A DNA stretch of 45,054 bases from the NCBI GenBank assembly GCA_017526585.1, contig JAFXRC010000018.1:1-45054 (forward strand). Reading direction: 5' to 3'. This document shows, one piece after another, positions 6,742 through 15,194 of the stretch. Under the pieces are notes generated by a model. It was not told where the DNA came from and made no database searches. It saw nothing but the letters and a program-made list of their open reading frames with translations. Both the position numbers and the translations under genes were made by a program. How positions within the stretch are numbered: position 1 is the stretch's first letter; every line of letters starts with the position of its first letter. The DNA comes from Fibrobacter sp. Its GTDB lineage: Bacteria > Fibrobacterota > Fibrobacteria > Fibrobacterales > Fibrobacteraceae.

Positions 6742-9288
6742 TTAGTCAAACAGTTCCGGGTCGGATTCGTCGGAGCTTTCGTCTTCGCTGGATCCATCGT
6801 CGAAGCTGTCGGGCGGGGTGATTCGGGTGGCGCGTTTCACCTTCTTGGCGGTGAACTTGCTGCCCAGAGCCTTGTAGCCCTTGACTTCGGCGACTTCGGT
6901 GAGGTCCAGTTCTTCCTTCTGGACTTCGCGGCCTACCTGGTATTCCATGAGTTCGCGTGCGTCATCGGTCGCGAAGAATTCAATCATCTGCGTGTCCTTG
7001 TGGTCAGACACGAGGTTGAATTCCGTGGTCATGGGGCAGCCTTCCAAGTTGAAACGCTTGACCATGTAGTTGAAGTTGCCGCCTTCGAAGTAGAGAATCG
7101 TAAAGACCTGTTCCGGATCGAACTTGTGGATGTACTTGATGCCCGTACCCACGAGAATCGGGTCGGCCATGTCGTGCACGCGGGCGGTACCGTTTTCCTT
7201 GACAATCAGGATTTTGTCCTTTTCGCCGAATTCACCGATGCGGTCGCCCTTCTTCTGGGTGCTGATGATGCCGGCGAGGGCGTCAAAGTAGAGAACGCGG
7301 GCACCCAAGGTGCTAACACCCTTGCGGACGCGCTTGATGCTCTTGACCGGGTACTTGGTCACAATGTTACCCATGGCGCCGCGGCCCTTCACGTCGATGG
7401 TGCTGAAATCCACCTCGAAGTTGAGCTTGGTGCGCGGACGCGGCTTGAGCGTGACTTCCACGACTTCGGCTTCGCCGTTCAGGTTGCTGGACATGTACAG
7501 AATCTTGCTGCCGGGCGTGCCCTTACCCATAAAGTAATCCTTGTCGCGGGTGACGCCACCCACGTTGAATCGCTTGATGTAGTAGGCGCCGTCCTTGCCG
7601 TCCTGGTGAATCACGTTGTAAATGTGGCGGTCGTCGTCCTTCTTGAACTTTTCCACGAGCAAGATGTTCTTGCCCACGAAGTCCTTGTCGCTGACCTTCA
7701 CGACCTTGAAGCTGCCATCGGCCTTGAACACGATGAGGTCGTCGTATTCGGACACGTCGAAGAGGTATTCTTCCTTCTTCATGCCGGTGCCGACAAAGCC
7801 TTCCTTGCGGTTCACGTAGAGCTTCTGGTTGGCGAGAGCCACATGCACGGCTTCGACCTTGCCGAATTCCGCAATTTGCGTGCGGCGTTCCTTGCCTTCG
7901 CCGTACTTCTTGAGGATGTTCTTGAAGTGGTCGATGGTGTAGTCGGTGATGTGTTCCTGGTTGTACTTGCAGGTGGCGATGCTTTCTTCCAGTTCCTTCA
8001 AAAGCTGGTCGGCCTTTTCACGGTCGTAATAGCTTGTGCGGCGGATCGGGATTTCGATGAGTTTTCCGATTTCTTCGTCGGTGATTTCCTTGCGGTGCAG
8101 ACGCTTGACGTAGGGCATAAGGCCTTCGCGCACGAAGTTGATAATCTGTTCGCGGTCCTTAGCCTTCTTGATGACCTCGTAGACTTCCTTTTCGATGAAA
8201 ATCTTTTCGAGGGTGGTCATGTGCCACTTGTCTTCGAGGTGCTTGAGCTCGTTGGCGAGTTCCCATTCCAGGAGCTTGACCGTGTGCTCCGTGTTCATGC
8301 GGAGAATATCGGAGACGCCGAGGAATTTCGGGTGCTTGTCCACGATGACGCAGGTGCAGGGGGAGATGGACTTTTCGCAGTCGGTAAAGGTGTAGAGGGC
8401 GTCGATGGCGACCTGCGGGTCGGTGCCCGGCTGCAGGTGCACGAGGATTTCGACTTCTTTACTCGTGTTGTCGTCGACGTGCTTGATCTTGATTTTACCC
8501 TTGTCGTTTGCCTTCACGATGCTTTCGATGAGGCTTACGGTGGTGGTGCCGTAGGGAATTTCGCGGATGGCGAGCGTCTTGTTGTCGACCTTTTCTATCT
8601 TTGCGCGCACGCGGACCTTGCCGCCGCGCTGGCCGTCGTTGTAGTCGCTCACGTCGATGATGCCGCCGGTAAAGAAATCCGGGTACAGCGTAAACTTCTT
8701 GCCCTTCAGAATCGCGATGCTAGCTTCGCAGAGTTCGCGGAAGTTGTGGGGGAGGATCGAGGTGGAAAGCCCCACGGCAATGCCGTCCACACCTTGGGCC
8801 AAGAGCAGTGGGAACTTGACCGGGAGGGTCACCGGTTCCTGGCTACGGCCGTCGTAGCTCGGAATCCATTCGGTTGTTTCGGGATTGAACACCACATCGA
8901 TAGCGAACGGCGTGAGTCGGCCTTCGATGTAACGCGGTGCTGCGGCGCGGTCGCCCGTGAAGGGGTTACCCCAGTTACCCTGGGTGTCAATCAGCAAATT
9001 CTTCTGGCCGAGGCCGACGAGGGCGTCGCCGATGGAGGCGTCGCCGTGCGGGTGGTAGGCCATGGTTCGACCGACGATGGTGGCCACCTTCTGGTAGCGG
9101 CCGTCGTGGTTTTCGAAAAGGGAATGCAGAATGCGGCGCTGCACCGGCTTAAGTCCGTCTTCGTAGTACGGAACGGCGCGGTCCAAAATCACGTAGCTGG
9201 CGTAGTCCAGGAACCACCCGTCGTAGAGTTTTTCAAGGTGGTTTACATTCGAAAGTCCAAGGGTCGAATCTTTAATTTCTTCGCTCAT
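6742..9288 (-). CDS. parC: Type II DNA topoisomerase A subunit (topoisomerase IV ParC / GyrA-like)
   Basis: 848 residues. It forms the DNA-breaking subunit of a tetramer with a ParE/GyrB ATPase subunit not found here, and it relaxes or decatenates DNA. The N-terminus has RAVPYYEDGLKPVQRRILHS, and GDRAAAPRYIEGRLT places the catalytic Tyr120. HPHGDASIGDAL and QGNWGNPFTGD are breakage-reunion motifs. The C-terminal part holds degenerate beta-propeller blades and ends in an Asp/Glu/Ser-rich acidic tail. No GyrA-box of the QRRGGKG type is visible, which favours ParC over GyrA. The ATG is preceded by AT-rich DNA and no clear Shine-Dalgarno sequence. Confidence 0.85.
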   Translation of the reverse strand: MSEEIKDSTLGLSNVNHLEKLYDGWFLDYASYVILDRAVPYYEDGLKPVQRRILHSLFENHDGRYQKVATIVGRTMAYHPHGDASIGDALVGLGQKNLLIDTQGNWGNPFTGDRAAAPRYIEGRLTPFAIDVVFNPETTEWIPSYDGRSQEPVTLPVKFPLLLAQGVDGIAVGLSTSILPHNFRELCEASIAILKGKKFTLYPDFFTGGIIDVSDYNDGQRGGKVRVRAKIEKVDNKTLAIREIPYGTTTVSLIESIVKANDKGKIKIKHVDDNTSKEVEILVHLQPGTDPQVAIDALYTFTDCEKSISPCTCVIVDKHPKFLGVSDILRMNTEHTVKLLEWELANELKHLEDKWHMTTLEKIFIEKEVYEVIKKAKDREQIINFVREGLMPYVKRLHRKEITDEEIGKLIEIPIRRTSYYDREKADQLLKELEESIATCKYNQEHITDYTIDHFKNILKKYGEGKERRTQIAEFGKVEAVHVALANQKLYVNRKEGFVGTGMKKEEYLFDVSEYDDLIVFKADGSFKVVKVSDKDFVGKNILLVEKFKKDDDRHIYNVIHQDGKDGAYYIKRFNVGGVTRDKDYFMGKGTPGSKILYMSSNLNGEAEVVEVTLKPRPRTKLNFEVDFSTIDVKGRGAMGNIVTKYPVKSIKRVRKGVSTLGARVLYFDALAGIISTQKKGDRIGEFGEKDKILIVKENGTARVHDMADPILVGTGIKYIHKFDPEQVFTILYFEGGNFNYMVKRFNLEGCPMTTEFNLVSDHKDTQMIEFFATDDARELMEYQVGREVQKEELDLTEVAEVKGYKALGSKFTAKKVKRATRITPPDSFDDGSSEDESSDESDPELFD

Positions 9289-9313
9289 ATTTTAAACTCT
9301 AATTAAACTCGAT

Positions 9314-9349
9314 GGATTGCTTCGTCGCCAAAGGCTCCTCGCAATGACG
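9314..9349. repeat. Short interspersed repeat, family A, copy 1
   Basis: Begins GATTGCTTCGTCGCC and ends CTCGCAATGACG. The same element occurs at 27043-27075 and, inverted, at 30501-30534. It lies between the topoisomerase start and the porin terminator. Confidence 0.75.
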
Positions 9350-9386
9350 GTTTAAGGCTTAAATTTCAACTAACGGCTTACAATAT

Positions 9387-9419
9387 AAAAAAAAGTAGTG
9401 TCAAAAAATTGACACTACT
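9387..9419 (-). terminator. Intrinsic terminator of the first porin-like gene
   Basis: On the minus strand AGTAGTGTCAA, loop TTTT, TTGACACTACT, then seven T (9387-9393). It is an 11-base-pair perfect stem 25 bases after the stop of the 9444-11000 gene. Confidence 0.85.
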
Positions 9420-9432
9420 GCACAAAGGTGCA
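9419..9432. promoter_or_regulatory. LexA-box-like palindrome outside a known SOS promoter
   Basis: TGCACAAAGGTGCA fits TGCNCN4GTGCA on both strands. It lies between the porin stop and its terminator, about 130 bases before the topoisomerase start. About 0.3 such matches are expected by chance in a window this size, so function is uncertain. Confidence 0.25.
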
Positions 9433-9443
9433 AAGATTAGCTA

Positions 9444-11000
9444 TTAGAAGCTGAAGACGGTTTCGACACCGAACTTCAGGTTGATGTCTTCGCCGTAGTC
9501 TTCGGTAGAGACTGCCTGATCGTGGCCGGCCTTTTCCCAGTCGTTACCCATGGGGAGGATTGCCATGGCAAAGCCCGTGACATCGAGACCATCCACCGGG
9601 GAGAAGTAGATGCGGGTACCGAAGTTCAGGGTTCCGAGGTCGGTGTCGTCATCGAGGGAGTTGGTGTGCAGTTCACCGAGGAGTCCGATGGTGACGGCGT
9701 CCGTCAGCTTGATATCTCCTTCACCGTATGCAAACATATATTCGGGAATTTCGTGACCGTGAATGGTCGGCCAACCGTCGGCAAAATAGGCGTAGAAGAA
9801 TCCGCCCTTGATATTCACGTTGGCCACTTTGAAGGTGGGCTCGACGAGGAAGGCGTGGGTGGCGTCAGGCTGGGTTGCATTCAGTCTGTCTACATGTAGA
9901 CCATAGACGGCGTGGATGCCGAACGGTCCGAATGCCAGTGCCGCATCTAAACCGGCGTGGAGCTCGTTAGCCTTGCCTTCTTGCCAGCTTTTGTAATGAA
10001 CGTAAGGACGGAGCACTTGTCCGACAATGTCAAGCTGGTATGCTGCGTGGGCGTCGTAGCTTTTGCCTGTGCTTGTTTCGCATATAACAGTGTCTTCTTT
10101 GTCTGTAGAGTGCTTAATTCTGCAGTCCCCGACATAGTAATCATTGTTGCCGCGGCCAAATCCGAGTCCGAGTTGCAGACCGTAGAGGTCAAGTTCGAGG
10201 CCGCGGATGTCGTGTTCTTTCATACCGGCGGCGTAGTCGGTAGGATCGTCGTAGTCGTAGTAATTGAATGCGCCTTCCGCAAAGGTCAAGTCGCCAAACT
10301 TGACGATGAAGTTTTCGTTCTTGGTGTACTGGACGAATGCACCATTGTAGAGCGATGCCGGGTCTACGCTAGGACCGTCGGCTTCGAGTTCGACCTGTGC
10401 GGACCACTGTTCGTTGAACTTGACCTGGAAGTCCACATCAACGGTAGACCAGTAGTCATGGTAGAGTCTCTTGTCGTCGCCAGTTTTCATGTTGGCATAA
10501 GCGTCAAATTCGGCGGCACCGGAAACCTTGAATTCCTTGGCCTTCTTGGCTTCGGGTTCGGCATCAGCCTTAGTGATGTTCAGACGATCGATAAAGGATG
10601 CGCCAGATGCTTCGCCAGATTCAGCGGTCTTGGCTTCTTCAGCCTTTTTCGCTTCTTCGGCGGCCTTAGCCTCTTCAGCTTTCTTTGCTTCTTCAGCAGC
10701 CTTGGCCTCTTCAGCCTTCTTCGCTTCTTCGGCGGCCTTGGCCTCTTCAGCCTTCTTAGCTTCTTCGGCGGCCTTGGCCTCTTCAGCCTTCTTGGCTTCT
10801 TCGGCGGCTACGGCAGCGGAATCAGCAGCGGGCTGAGCTGCCGGTTGTGCGGCTGGCTGTGCAGCGGGAGCGGCCTTGGGGGCTTCGGCTGCGGGTTGTG
10901 CTGGCTGTGCTGCAGCAGGAGCTGCGGCGGGGGCTGCCTGGGCAAAGGCGCTAGCGGCGGCGAGGCCGAGCACGATTGCAGAGAGCTTCATCGATTTCAT
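9444..11000 (-). CDS. Porin-like outer membrane protein with N-terminal Lys/Glu/Ala helical repeats (paralogue 1)
   Basis: 518 residues. A signal peptide (MKSMKLSAIVLGLAAASAFA, cleavage after about 20) is followed by an Ala/Pro/Gln-rich linker (21-65). Four 12-residue repeats KKAEEAKAAEEA plus a partial fifth (70-128) are predicted to form a long charged helix, as in TolA. From about 150 the chain alternates like a beta-barrel (FDAYANM, DVDFQVKFN, LELDLYGLQLGLGFGRG) and ends FGVETVFSF; a terminal Phe is the usual BAM signal. It is homologous to the next gene along the whole barrel. The ligand is unknown. The helix might span the periplasm or touch peptidoglycan (inference). AAGGAG precedes the ATG. 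Confidence 0.8.
   Translation of the reverse strand: MKSMKLSAIVLGLAAASAFAQAAPAAAPAAAQPAQPAAEAPKAAPAAQPAAQPAAQPAADSAAVAAEEAKKAEEAKAAEEAKKAEEAKAAEEAKKAEEAKAAEEAKKAEEAKAAEEAKKAEEAKTAESGEASGASFIDRLNITKADAEPEAKKAKEFKVSGAAEFDAYANMKTGDDKRLYHDYWSTVDVDFQVKFNEQWSAQVELEADGPSVDPASLYNGAFVQYTKNENFIVKFGDLTFAEGAFNYYDYDDPTDYAAGMKEHDIRGLELDLYGLQLGLGFGRGNNDYYVGDCRIKHSTDKEDTVICETSTGKSYDAHAAYQLDIVGQVLRPYVHYKSWQEGKANELHAGLDAALAFGPFGIHAVYGLHVDRLNATQPDATHAFLVEPTFKVANVNIKGGFFYAYFADGWPTIHGHEIPEYMFAYGEGDIKLTDAVTIGLLGELHTNSLDDDTDLGTLNFGTRIYFSPVDGLDVTGFAMAILPMGNDWEKAGHDQAVSTEDYGEDINLKFGVETVFSF
10617..10793 (-). repeat. 36-base coding repeats in porin paralogue 1
   Basis: Four tandem copies of a 36-base unit encoding KKAEEAKAAEEA, plus a partial copy encoding KKAEEAKTAES. 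Copies differ mainly at synonymous positions. The paralogue has six full copies, so the number changes over evolutionary time. Confidence 0.9.
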
Positions 11001-11041
11001 TGGTTACTCCTTAATTAATGTTTAACGCCTGTAATTTAAAT

Positions 11042-11070
11042 AAAAAAATTCCCCGATATACTCGGGGAAT
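11042..11070 (-). terminator. Intrinsic terminator of the second porin-like gene
   Basis: On the minus strand ATTCCCCGA, loop GTATA, TCGGGGAAT, then a T-run. It lies between the two paralogues, so the downstream gene (9444-11000) needs read-through or a promoter in the 41 bases between. Confidence 0.85.
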
Positions 11071-11096
11071 CGCTTTAAAGGGGCTAAATGGTCCGA

Positions 11097-12668
11097 TTAG
11101 AAGCTGAACACGGTTTCAACACCGAAGTAGAGACCGGTATCGCCTTCGTTGTCCTGCACCGGAATGGTGACCATGCCGAGAGCAGTGATGTCGAGGTGTT
11201 CGACCGGGGAGATGTAGACGCGGCCACCGACATCAACTTCTGCAAAGGAGGAGTCGTCGTCATTGAGAGTGTTGGTGTGGTATTCAACCGGGATACCGAC
11301 CTTGATGAATTCGGCAAATTTGAATGCCGGTTCGCCGTATGCGAACATGTATTCAGGAATTTCGCCGCTGTAAATGTCGGAACCCATATTGTCGCCTTCG
11401 TCAATGAATGCATAGAAGAAGGTGGTCTTGATTTCGAACATCGAAACATTGAAGGTCGGTTCTGCCAAGATGGTGTGAGCGACGGCGGTCCAGTCCTGAC
11501 CCTTCACAACGTCTTCGTCGTCCATCAGGTAGTCAGCATGGAAACCGTACACGGCGCGGAATGCAAAGCCTCCGATGGAGACACCTGCGTCGACACCGGC
11601 GTGCATTTCGTTATGCTGAGTCTGCTGGTAGCTCTTGTAGTCGAAATACGGACGCAGGTGCTGACCGGCGTAGTCGAATTCGTAGGCAGCATGAGCGTCA
11701 TAGACCTTGCAACCGTCGTCTTCGGCAGGATCAGCCCAGCTGCAACGGTCGTTTGCGCCACGGCCAAAACCGATGCCGAGTTCGAGACCGGCGAGGTCGA
11801 TTTCGAGACCGCGGATATCATGTTCCTTCATACCGGCTGCCCAGTAGGTCGGATCATCGTAGCCGTAGTAGGCAATGAATGCACCTTCCGTGAAGGTCAG
11901 GTCACCGAGCTTGACAGCGAAGAAGTCAGCTGGCTTGTACTGGACGTAGGCACCGTTATAGGCAACACCGGGGTTGTCGAGCAGACCGTCGGCTTCCAGA
12001 CCCACATGACCGGACCACTTGCTGTTGAACTGAACGTCGATGTTCAGGTCGAAGGTGGTAGAATAGGCGTGGTTGACGTCGTCGTCATTGAGGATGTCGC
12101 TGGTGTAGGCGTCGAATTCCGCTTCGCCAGAGAACTTAACTTCCATCTGGGCGGCAGAAGTGCCTTCGCTCATGCTAGCCTTGAGCATGTCGAGAGCATT
12201 GCCGGCAGCTGCAGCGACTTCGCCTTCGGACTTGGCTTCGCCAGATTCAGCGGTCTTGGCTTCTTCGGCAGCCTTAGCTTCTTCAGCCTTCTTGGCTTCT
12301 TCGGCAGCCTTAGCTTCTTCGGCCTTCTTGGCTTCTTCAGCAGCCTTAGCTTCTTCGGCCTTCTTGGCTTCTTCAGCGGCCTTAGCTTCTTCAGCCTTCT
12401 TGGCTTCTTCCGCAGCCTTAGCTTCTTCGGCCTTCTTGGCTTCTTCGGCGGCCTTAGCTTCTTCGGCCTTCTTGGCTTCTTCGGCGGCTACGGCGGCGGA
12501 ATCAGCGGCGGGCTGGGCGGCAGGCTGTGCAGCCGGCTGAGCCTTGGGGGCTTCGGCTGCGGGTTGTGCGGGCTGTGCTGCAGCAGGAGCTGCGGCGGGG
12601 GCTGCCTGGGCAAAGGCGCTAGCGGCGGCGAGGCCGAGCACGATTGCAGAGAGCTTCATCGATTTCAT
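11097..12668 (-). CDS. Porin-like outer membrane protein with N-terminal Lys/Glu/Ala helical repeats (paralogue 2)
   Basis: 523 residues. The signal peptide and the first 43 residues are identical to paralogue 1. The Ala/Pro/Gln linker is shorter, and six full KKAEEAKAAEEA repeats (66-137) follow. A beta-barrel domain from about 175 shares MKEHDIRGLE, GFGRG, EIPEYMFAYGE and the terminal LYFGVETVFSF with its neighbour. The barrels have diverged strongly, yet the first 115 or so coding bases differ at a single position, which points to recent gene conversion. It has a strong AAGGAG (12673-12681 region) and an AT-rich upstream stretch with TATATT and TATAAA (12695-12711), so it is probably abundantly expressed. 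Substrate unknown. Confidence 0.8.
   Translation of the reverse strand: MKSMKLSAIVLGLAAASAFAQAAPAAAPAAAQPAQPAAEAPKAQPAAQPAAQPAADSAAVAAEEAKKAEEAKAAEEAKKAEEAKAAEEAKKAEEAKAAEEAKKAEEAKAAEEAKKAEEAKAAEEAKKAEEAKAAEEAKTAESGEAKSEGEVAAAAGNALDMLKASMSEGTSAAQMEVKFSGEAEFDAYTSDILNDDDVNHAYSTTFDLNIDVQFNSKWSGHVGLEADGLLDNPGVAYNGAYVQYKPADFFAVKLGDLTFTEGAFIAYYGYDDPTYWAAGMKEHDIRGLEIDLAGLELGIGFGRGANDRCSWADPAEDDGCKVYDAHAAYEFDYAGQHLRPYFDYKSYQQTQHNEMHAGVDAGVSIGGFAFRAVYGFHADYLMDDEDVVKGQDWTAVAHTILAEPTFNVSMFEIKTTFFYAFIDEGDNMGSDIYSGEIPEYMFAYGEPAFKFAEFIKVGIPVEYHTNTLNDDDSSFAEVDVGGRVYISPVEHLDITALGMVTIPVQDNEGDTGLYFGVETVFSF
12258..12473 (-). repeat. 36-base coding repeats in porin paralogue 2
   Basis: Six tandem 36-base units encoding KKAEEAKAAEEA, with third-position variation between copies. 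They are in frame and coding, so not a CRISPR or a mobile repeat. Confidence 0.9.
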
Positions 12669-12789
12669 TGTGTGCTCCTTTCGAGTGTGATAAGTTTATA
12701 TTACAAATATAGTTTTTCGGCCTTGAATTTGGCTAAAATGTTTCTTTAAACCTTTATTTATTTTAACAATTGCAAAAGGCGTGCCAAGT

Positions 12790-12815
12790 AAAAAGGCTCG
12801 CCTGAGGCTCTTTTT
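12790..12815 (-). terminator. Probable terminator of the Mla-type operon
   Basis: AAAAAG and CTTTTT arms enclose an inner GCCT/AGGC stem, about 50 bases after the last gene of the minus-strand operon. The stem has bulges. The A and T runs make it potentially bidirectional. Confidence 0.5.
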
Positions 12816-12863
12816 AGCCTAAAATTTCGCTTTTTTTATAGCAAAAAATGGGAATTGTTACAA

Positions 12864-13460
12864 TTATTGTAGCGATTTCAGGAATTGTTCGATGTACTGA
12901 CTGTAGAGCTTAGAAATGGTTTCTGCCGTAGTTCTTGGTTCGCGGTCGCCCATGCTGCTTTTTTCGTCGAAGGCCTGTTCCCAGACGACTTCGTCGCTGT
13001 CCGTCTTCTTGAAGGTGAGCTGGATGGCGAGGCGTGCGTACTGCGAGGAGCCTTCGTCCACTTCTTCGATGGCGACGATGTTTCCGAGGAGCTCGTAGTC
13101 GGGCTTGCCGGTGGCCTTGGTTTCGACGCTCTTGAATGCGCTGCTTTGGGCAACGTATTCGCTGGCGACCTGGGCGAGCATGTGTTCGGGGCGGCTTGCC
13201 CACAAATCTAGGTCGTAGAACATGAAGTCGTAGGCGGATTCGCGGTAGACGATGTTGGTGCGCTGGTAGGCGGGCTCGATAGTGAACTTGCGGATTTGCA
13301 GGCGCTTGTCCTTGTAGGAATTGGTTGCGGGCGTCTGAATCTTTTCGACCGCGATGGTGTAGTACTTGGTTGGTTCTGAGTTGCCGCCGCCGAGGCATGC
13401 CGTAAGCGTGAGCGTCAATAAGGTCGCGAATCCAATAAGAGCGATTTTCTTTTTGATCAT
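12864..13460 (-). CDS. PqiC-like lipoprotein component of the Mla-type transporter
   Basis: 198 residues. A lipoprotein signal peptide ends in the lipobox LTAC (Cys about 22). The segment KYYTIAVEKIQ, then LQIRKFTIEPAYQRTNIVYRES and DLWASRPEHML, matches the auxiliary lipoprotein family of MCE-type ABC systems (PqiC/DUF330; the YYxL and Y-R strands are typical). It probably sits in the outer membrane and receives or passes on lipid with the MCE protein. It is the last gene of the operon; one base separates its ATG from the stop of mlaD, and its GGAGG lies inside mlaD. Assignment rests on motif and context. Confidence 0.75.
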   Translation of the reverse strand: MIKKKIALIGFATLLTLTLTACLGGGNSEPTKYYTIAVEKIQTPATNSYKDKRLQIRKFTIEPAYQRTNIVYRESAYDFMFYDLDLWASRPEHMLAQVASEYVAQSSAFKSVETKATGKPDYELLGNIVAIEEVDEGSSQYARLAIQLTFKKTDSDEVVWEQAFDEKSSMGDREPRTTAETISKLYSQYIEQFLKSLQ

Positions 13461-13461
13461 A

Positions 13462-14388
13462 TTATTTCCTCCGGCTCTTGTTTTCCGAATGGATCAGCAC
13501 CGACGGATTGTTTTTGATTTTCTGCGTAAATTCTTCGAGATTTTCAAGCACAGCGTTGAGTTCCACCACGGCGTCTCCGACCTGGTCCTGGTTCTTGTAG
13601 ACCACCTGGTCAAGCCGTTGCGTGAGCTGCTTGATGGATTCCATTGCCTGCGTCAGGTTGTCGTTCATCGCCTTGGTGTCAATCGCGGCAATTTTTTCCT
13701 TGACGAGGTCCATGTTTTCGCTGGTCTTCGCTGCAATTTTTGCTTCTTCGATTTCGGCGAGAACATTTTTCATGGATACAGCGGCGTTCGAAATGTTGTT
13801 GATGGGCTTGTTCAGGTTTTGGGTCATGTTGTTCAGATTCCTGGATGCCCCTTCAAAATTCTTGATGGCGCTGCTGATGTTGTCGGCGTTTTCGGTCGAG
13901 AAAATTTTGTTGATGTTGGTCAAAAGGGAATCAATGTGGGCAACAATGTCGGTTGCCTTGTTTGCCATCTCGTCGAAAGCCGTCTTTTCGGCCGGGACGA
14001 AACCACCTTCGGCTACATCGGGTTCGTCGAAGCGTCCGCCCGAAAGCACAATCTGTTTTTCGCCGGTGAGCGAAATTCCATGCGTCATGCCCGCGCGGGT
14101 GCCGAGCTTGATGGGTGTTCCCTTGTTCACGCGGAAACGGACAATCACCTGGTTCAGGTTCGAGGAATCGATTGCAATCTCGGTGACGTTACCGACGTCG
14201 ATACCGTTCAGCTTGACCTGCGCATCCTTGTAAAGGCCGATGACGGATTCGCTGAATACCGTATAGTAGTTGTCGAATTCCTTGTTCAAGAAACGCGAAA
14301 GCACATAGCCCAAGAACACGCAAATCATGATTCCGCAGAGGAGCATGAAGGCGCCAATCTTGATTCTTTCGGCACGTGTGGTTTCCAT
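13462..14388 (-). CDS. mlaD: MlaD-type MCE domain substrate-binding protein
   Basis: 308 residues. One N-terminal membrane helix (about 13-33, IGAFMLLCGIMICVFLGYVL) anchors a periplasmic MCE domain (about 40-120) with YKDAQVKLNGIDVGNVTEI and the LTGEKQIVLSGG end. A long helical, Asn-rich coiled-coil tail (about 150-300) follows, and the protein ends in SENKSRRK. MCE proteins form hexameric rings that bind phospholipid between inner and outer membranes. A GGAG sequence precedes the ATG, 12 bases after the mlaF stop. The tail is longer than that of E. coli MlaD and recalls larger MCE proteins with helical tubes. Confidence 0.85.
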   Translation of the reverse strand: METTRAERIKIGAFMLLCGIMICVFLGYVLSRFLNKEFDNYYTVFSESVIGLYKDAQVKLNGIDVGNVTEIAIDSSNLNQVIVRFRVNKGTPIKLGTRAGMTHGISLTGEKQIVLSGGRFDEPDVAEGGFVPAEKTAFDEMANKATDIVAHIDSLLTNINKIFSTENADNISSAIKNFEGASRNLNNMTQNLNKPINNISNAAVSMKNVLAEIEEAKIAAKTSENMDLVKEKIAAIDTKAMNDNLTQAMESIKQLTQRLDQVVYKNQDQVGDAVVELNAVLENLEEFTQKIKNNPSVLIHSENKSRRK

Positions 14389-14400
14389 GGTTACTCCAAA

Positions 14401-15186
14401 TCAGTCGATAAAGTTAAAATGGTAATATTCATTGTGGTCCTCTTCCTTGGGGCATTGCCTGTTGAAGAAATGCCGCAGGATGGGATCGTCGCTATCGAGC
14501 CCTTGCTGCAAGGTGCCGTCCATGAGTACATAGCCGTCTTTCAGGTAAATGAAGCGGTCGCAGACGATCTTGATGCTTTCTAGTTCGTGGCTCACGATGA
14601 CCATCGAAACTCCGAGCGTGTCGCGGAGTTCCAACAAAAGTTCGTCGAGGGAACGGGCGGTCACCGGGTCTAGACCAGTCGAGGGTTCGTCGCAAAAGAG
14701 CAGTTCAGGCTTGAGGGCAATGGCGCGGGCAAGGGCTGCACGGCGTTTCATACCGCCCGAAAGTTCGGAGGGGTACTTGTGGAAGGCGTGCAGCAGGTGT
14801 ACTTTTTCTAGGCGGTCGGCCACAATCGCTTCCATCTGTTTCCGGGGCATGTAGGGCATGCTGCGGATGAGCGGGAGCATGGCGTTTTCGGCCACGGTCA
14901 AATCCGAAAGGAGCGCTCCGTTCTGGAACAACACGCCCGTACGCAGGCGAGTCTCGAAATCGAGGCCTTCCTTGGCTCCGAACTGTTTTCCGAAGTAGGT
15001 GATGGTACCGCTTTCGGACTTGTAGAGCTTGAGGATGTTGTTCATGAGTGTCGACTTGCCGCAACCGGAACTTCCGAGAATCATGCGGATTTCGCCCTTC
15101 TTGACGTCGAACGAAATGTCGTTCAACACGGTCTTTCCGTCGTAACCCGCTTTCAGGTGATCTACTTTGAGTGTAATGTCGTCCAT
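14401..15186 (-). CDS. mlaF: MlaF-type ABC transporter ATPase
   Basis: 261 residues from ATG 15184-15186, preceded by GGGGCGG. This start is chosen because conserved ABC sequence begins at MDDITLKVDHLKAGYDGKTVLND; the frame continues upstream only as an overlap with mlaE. Walker A is GSSGCGKST (Lys44), the signature is LSGGMKRRAALARA and Walker B is LLFCDEPSTGLD. A switch histidine follows in VSHEL. It powers lipid movement with the MlaE permease, encoded 8 bases upstream. The RRAALARA form of the signature is typical of the MlaF family. Confidence 0.9.
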   Translation of the reverse strand: MDDITLKVDHLKAGYDGKTVLNDISFDVKKGEIRMILGSSGCGKSTLMNNILKLYKSESGTITYFGKQFGAKEGLDFETRLRTGVLFQNGALLSDLTVAENAMLPLIRSMPYMPRKQMEAIVADRLEKVHLLHAFHKYPSELSGGMKRRAALARAIALKPELLFCDEPSTGLDPVTARSLDELLLELRDTLGVSMVIVSHELESIKIVCDRFIYLKDGYVLMDGTLQQGLDSDDPILRHFFNRQCPKEEDHNEYYHFNFID

Positions 15187-15194
15187 GTCCGCCC

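Noticed and set aside
7000..9306. 768-codon open frame opposite the topoisomerase gene
   Set aside because: Antisense shadow produced by the biased third positions of the real gene. It has Val/Leu/Asp/Ala-rich low-complexity sequence and no recognisable domain.
10617..12473. Regular 36-base repeats that might suggest a CRISPR array
   Set aside because: They are tandem without spacers, in frame and encode KKAEEAKAAEEA.
11088..12749. 553-codon frame opposite porin paralogue 2
   Set aside because: It includes Phe/Leu/Gly/Ser repeats that simply mirror the Lys/Glu/Ala repeats, and it has no plausible start signal.
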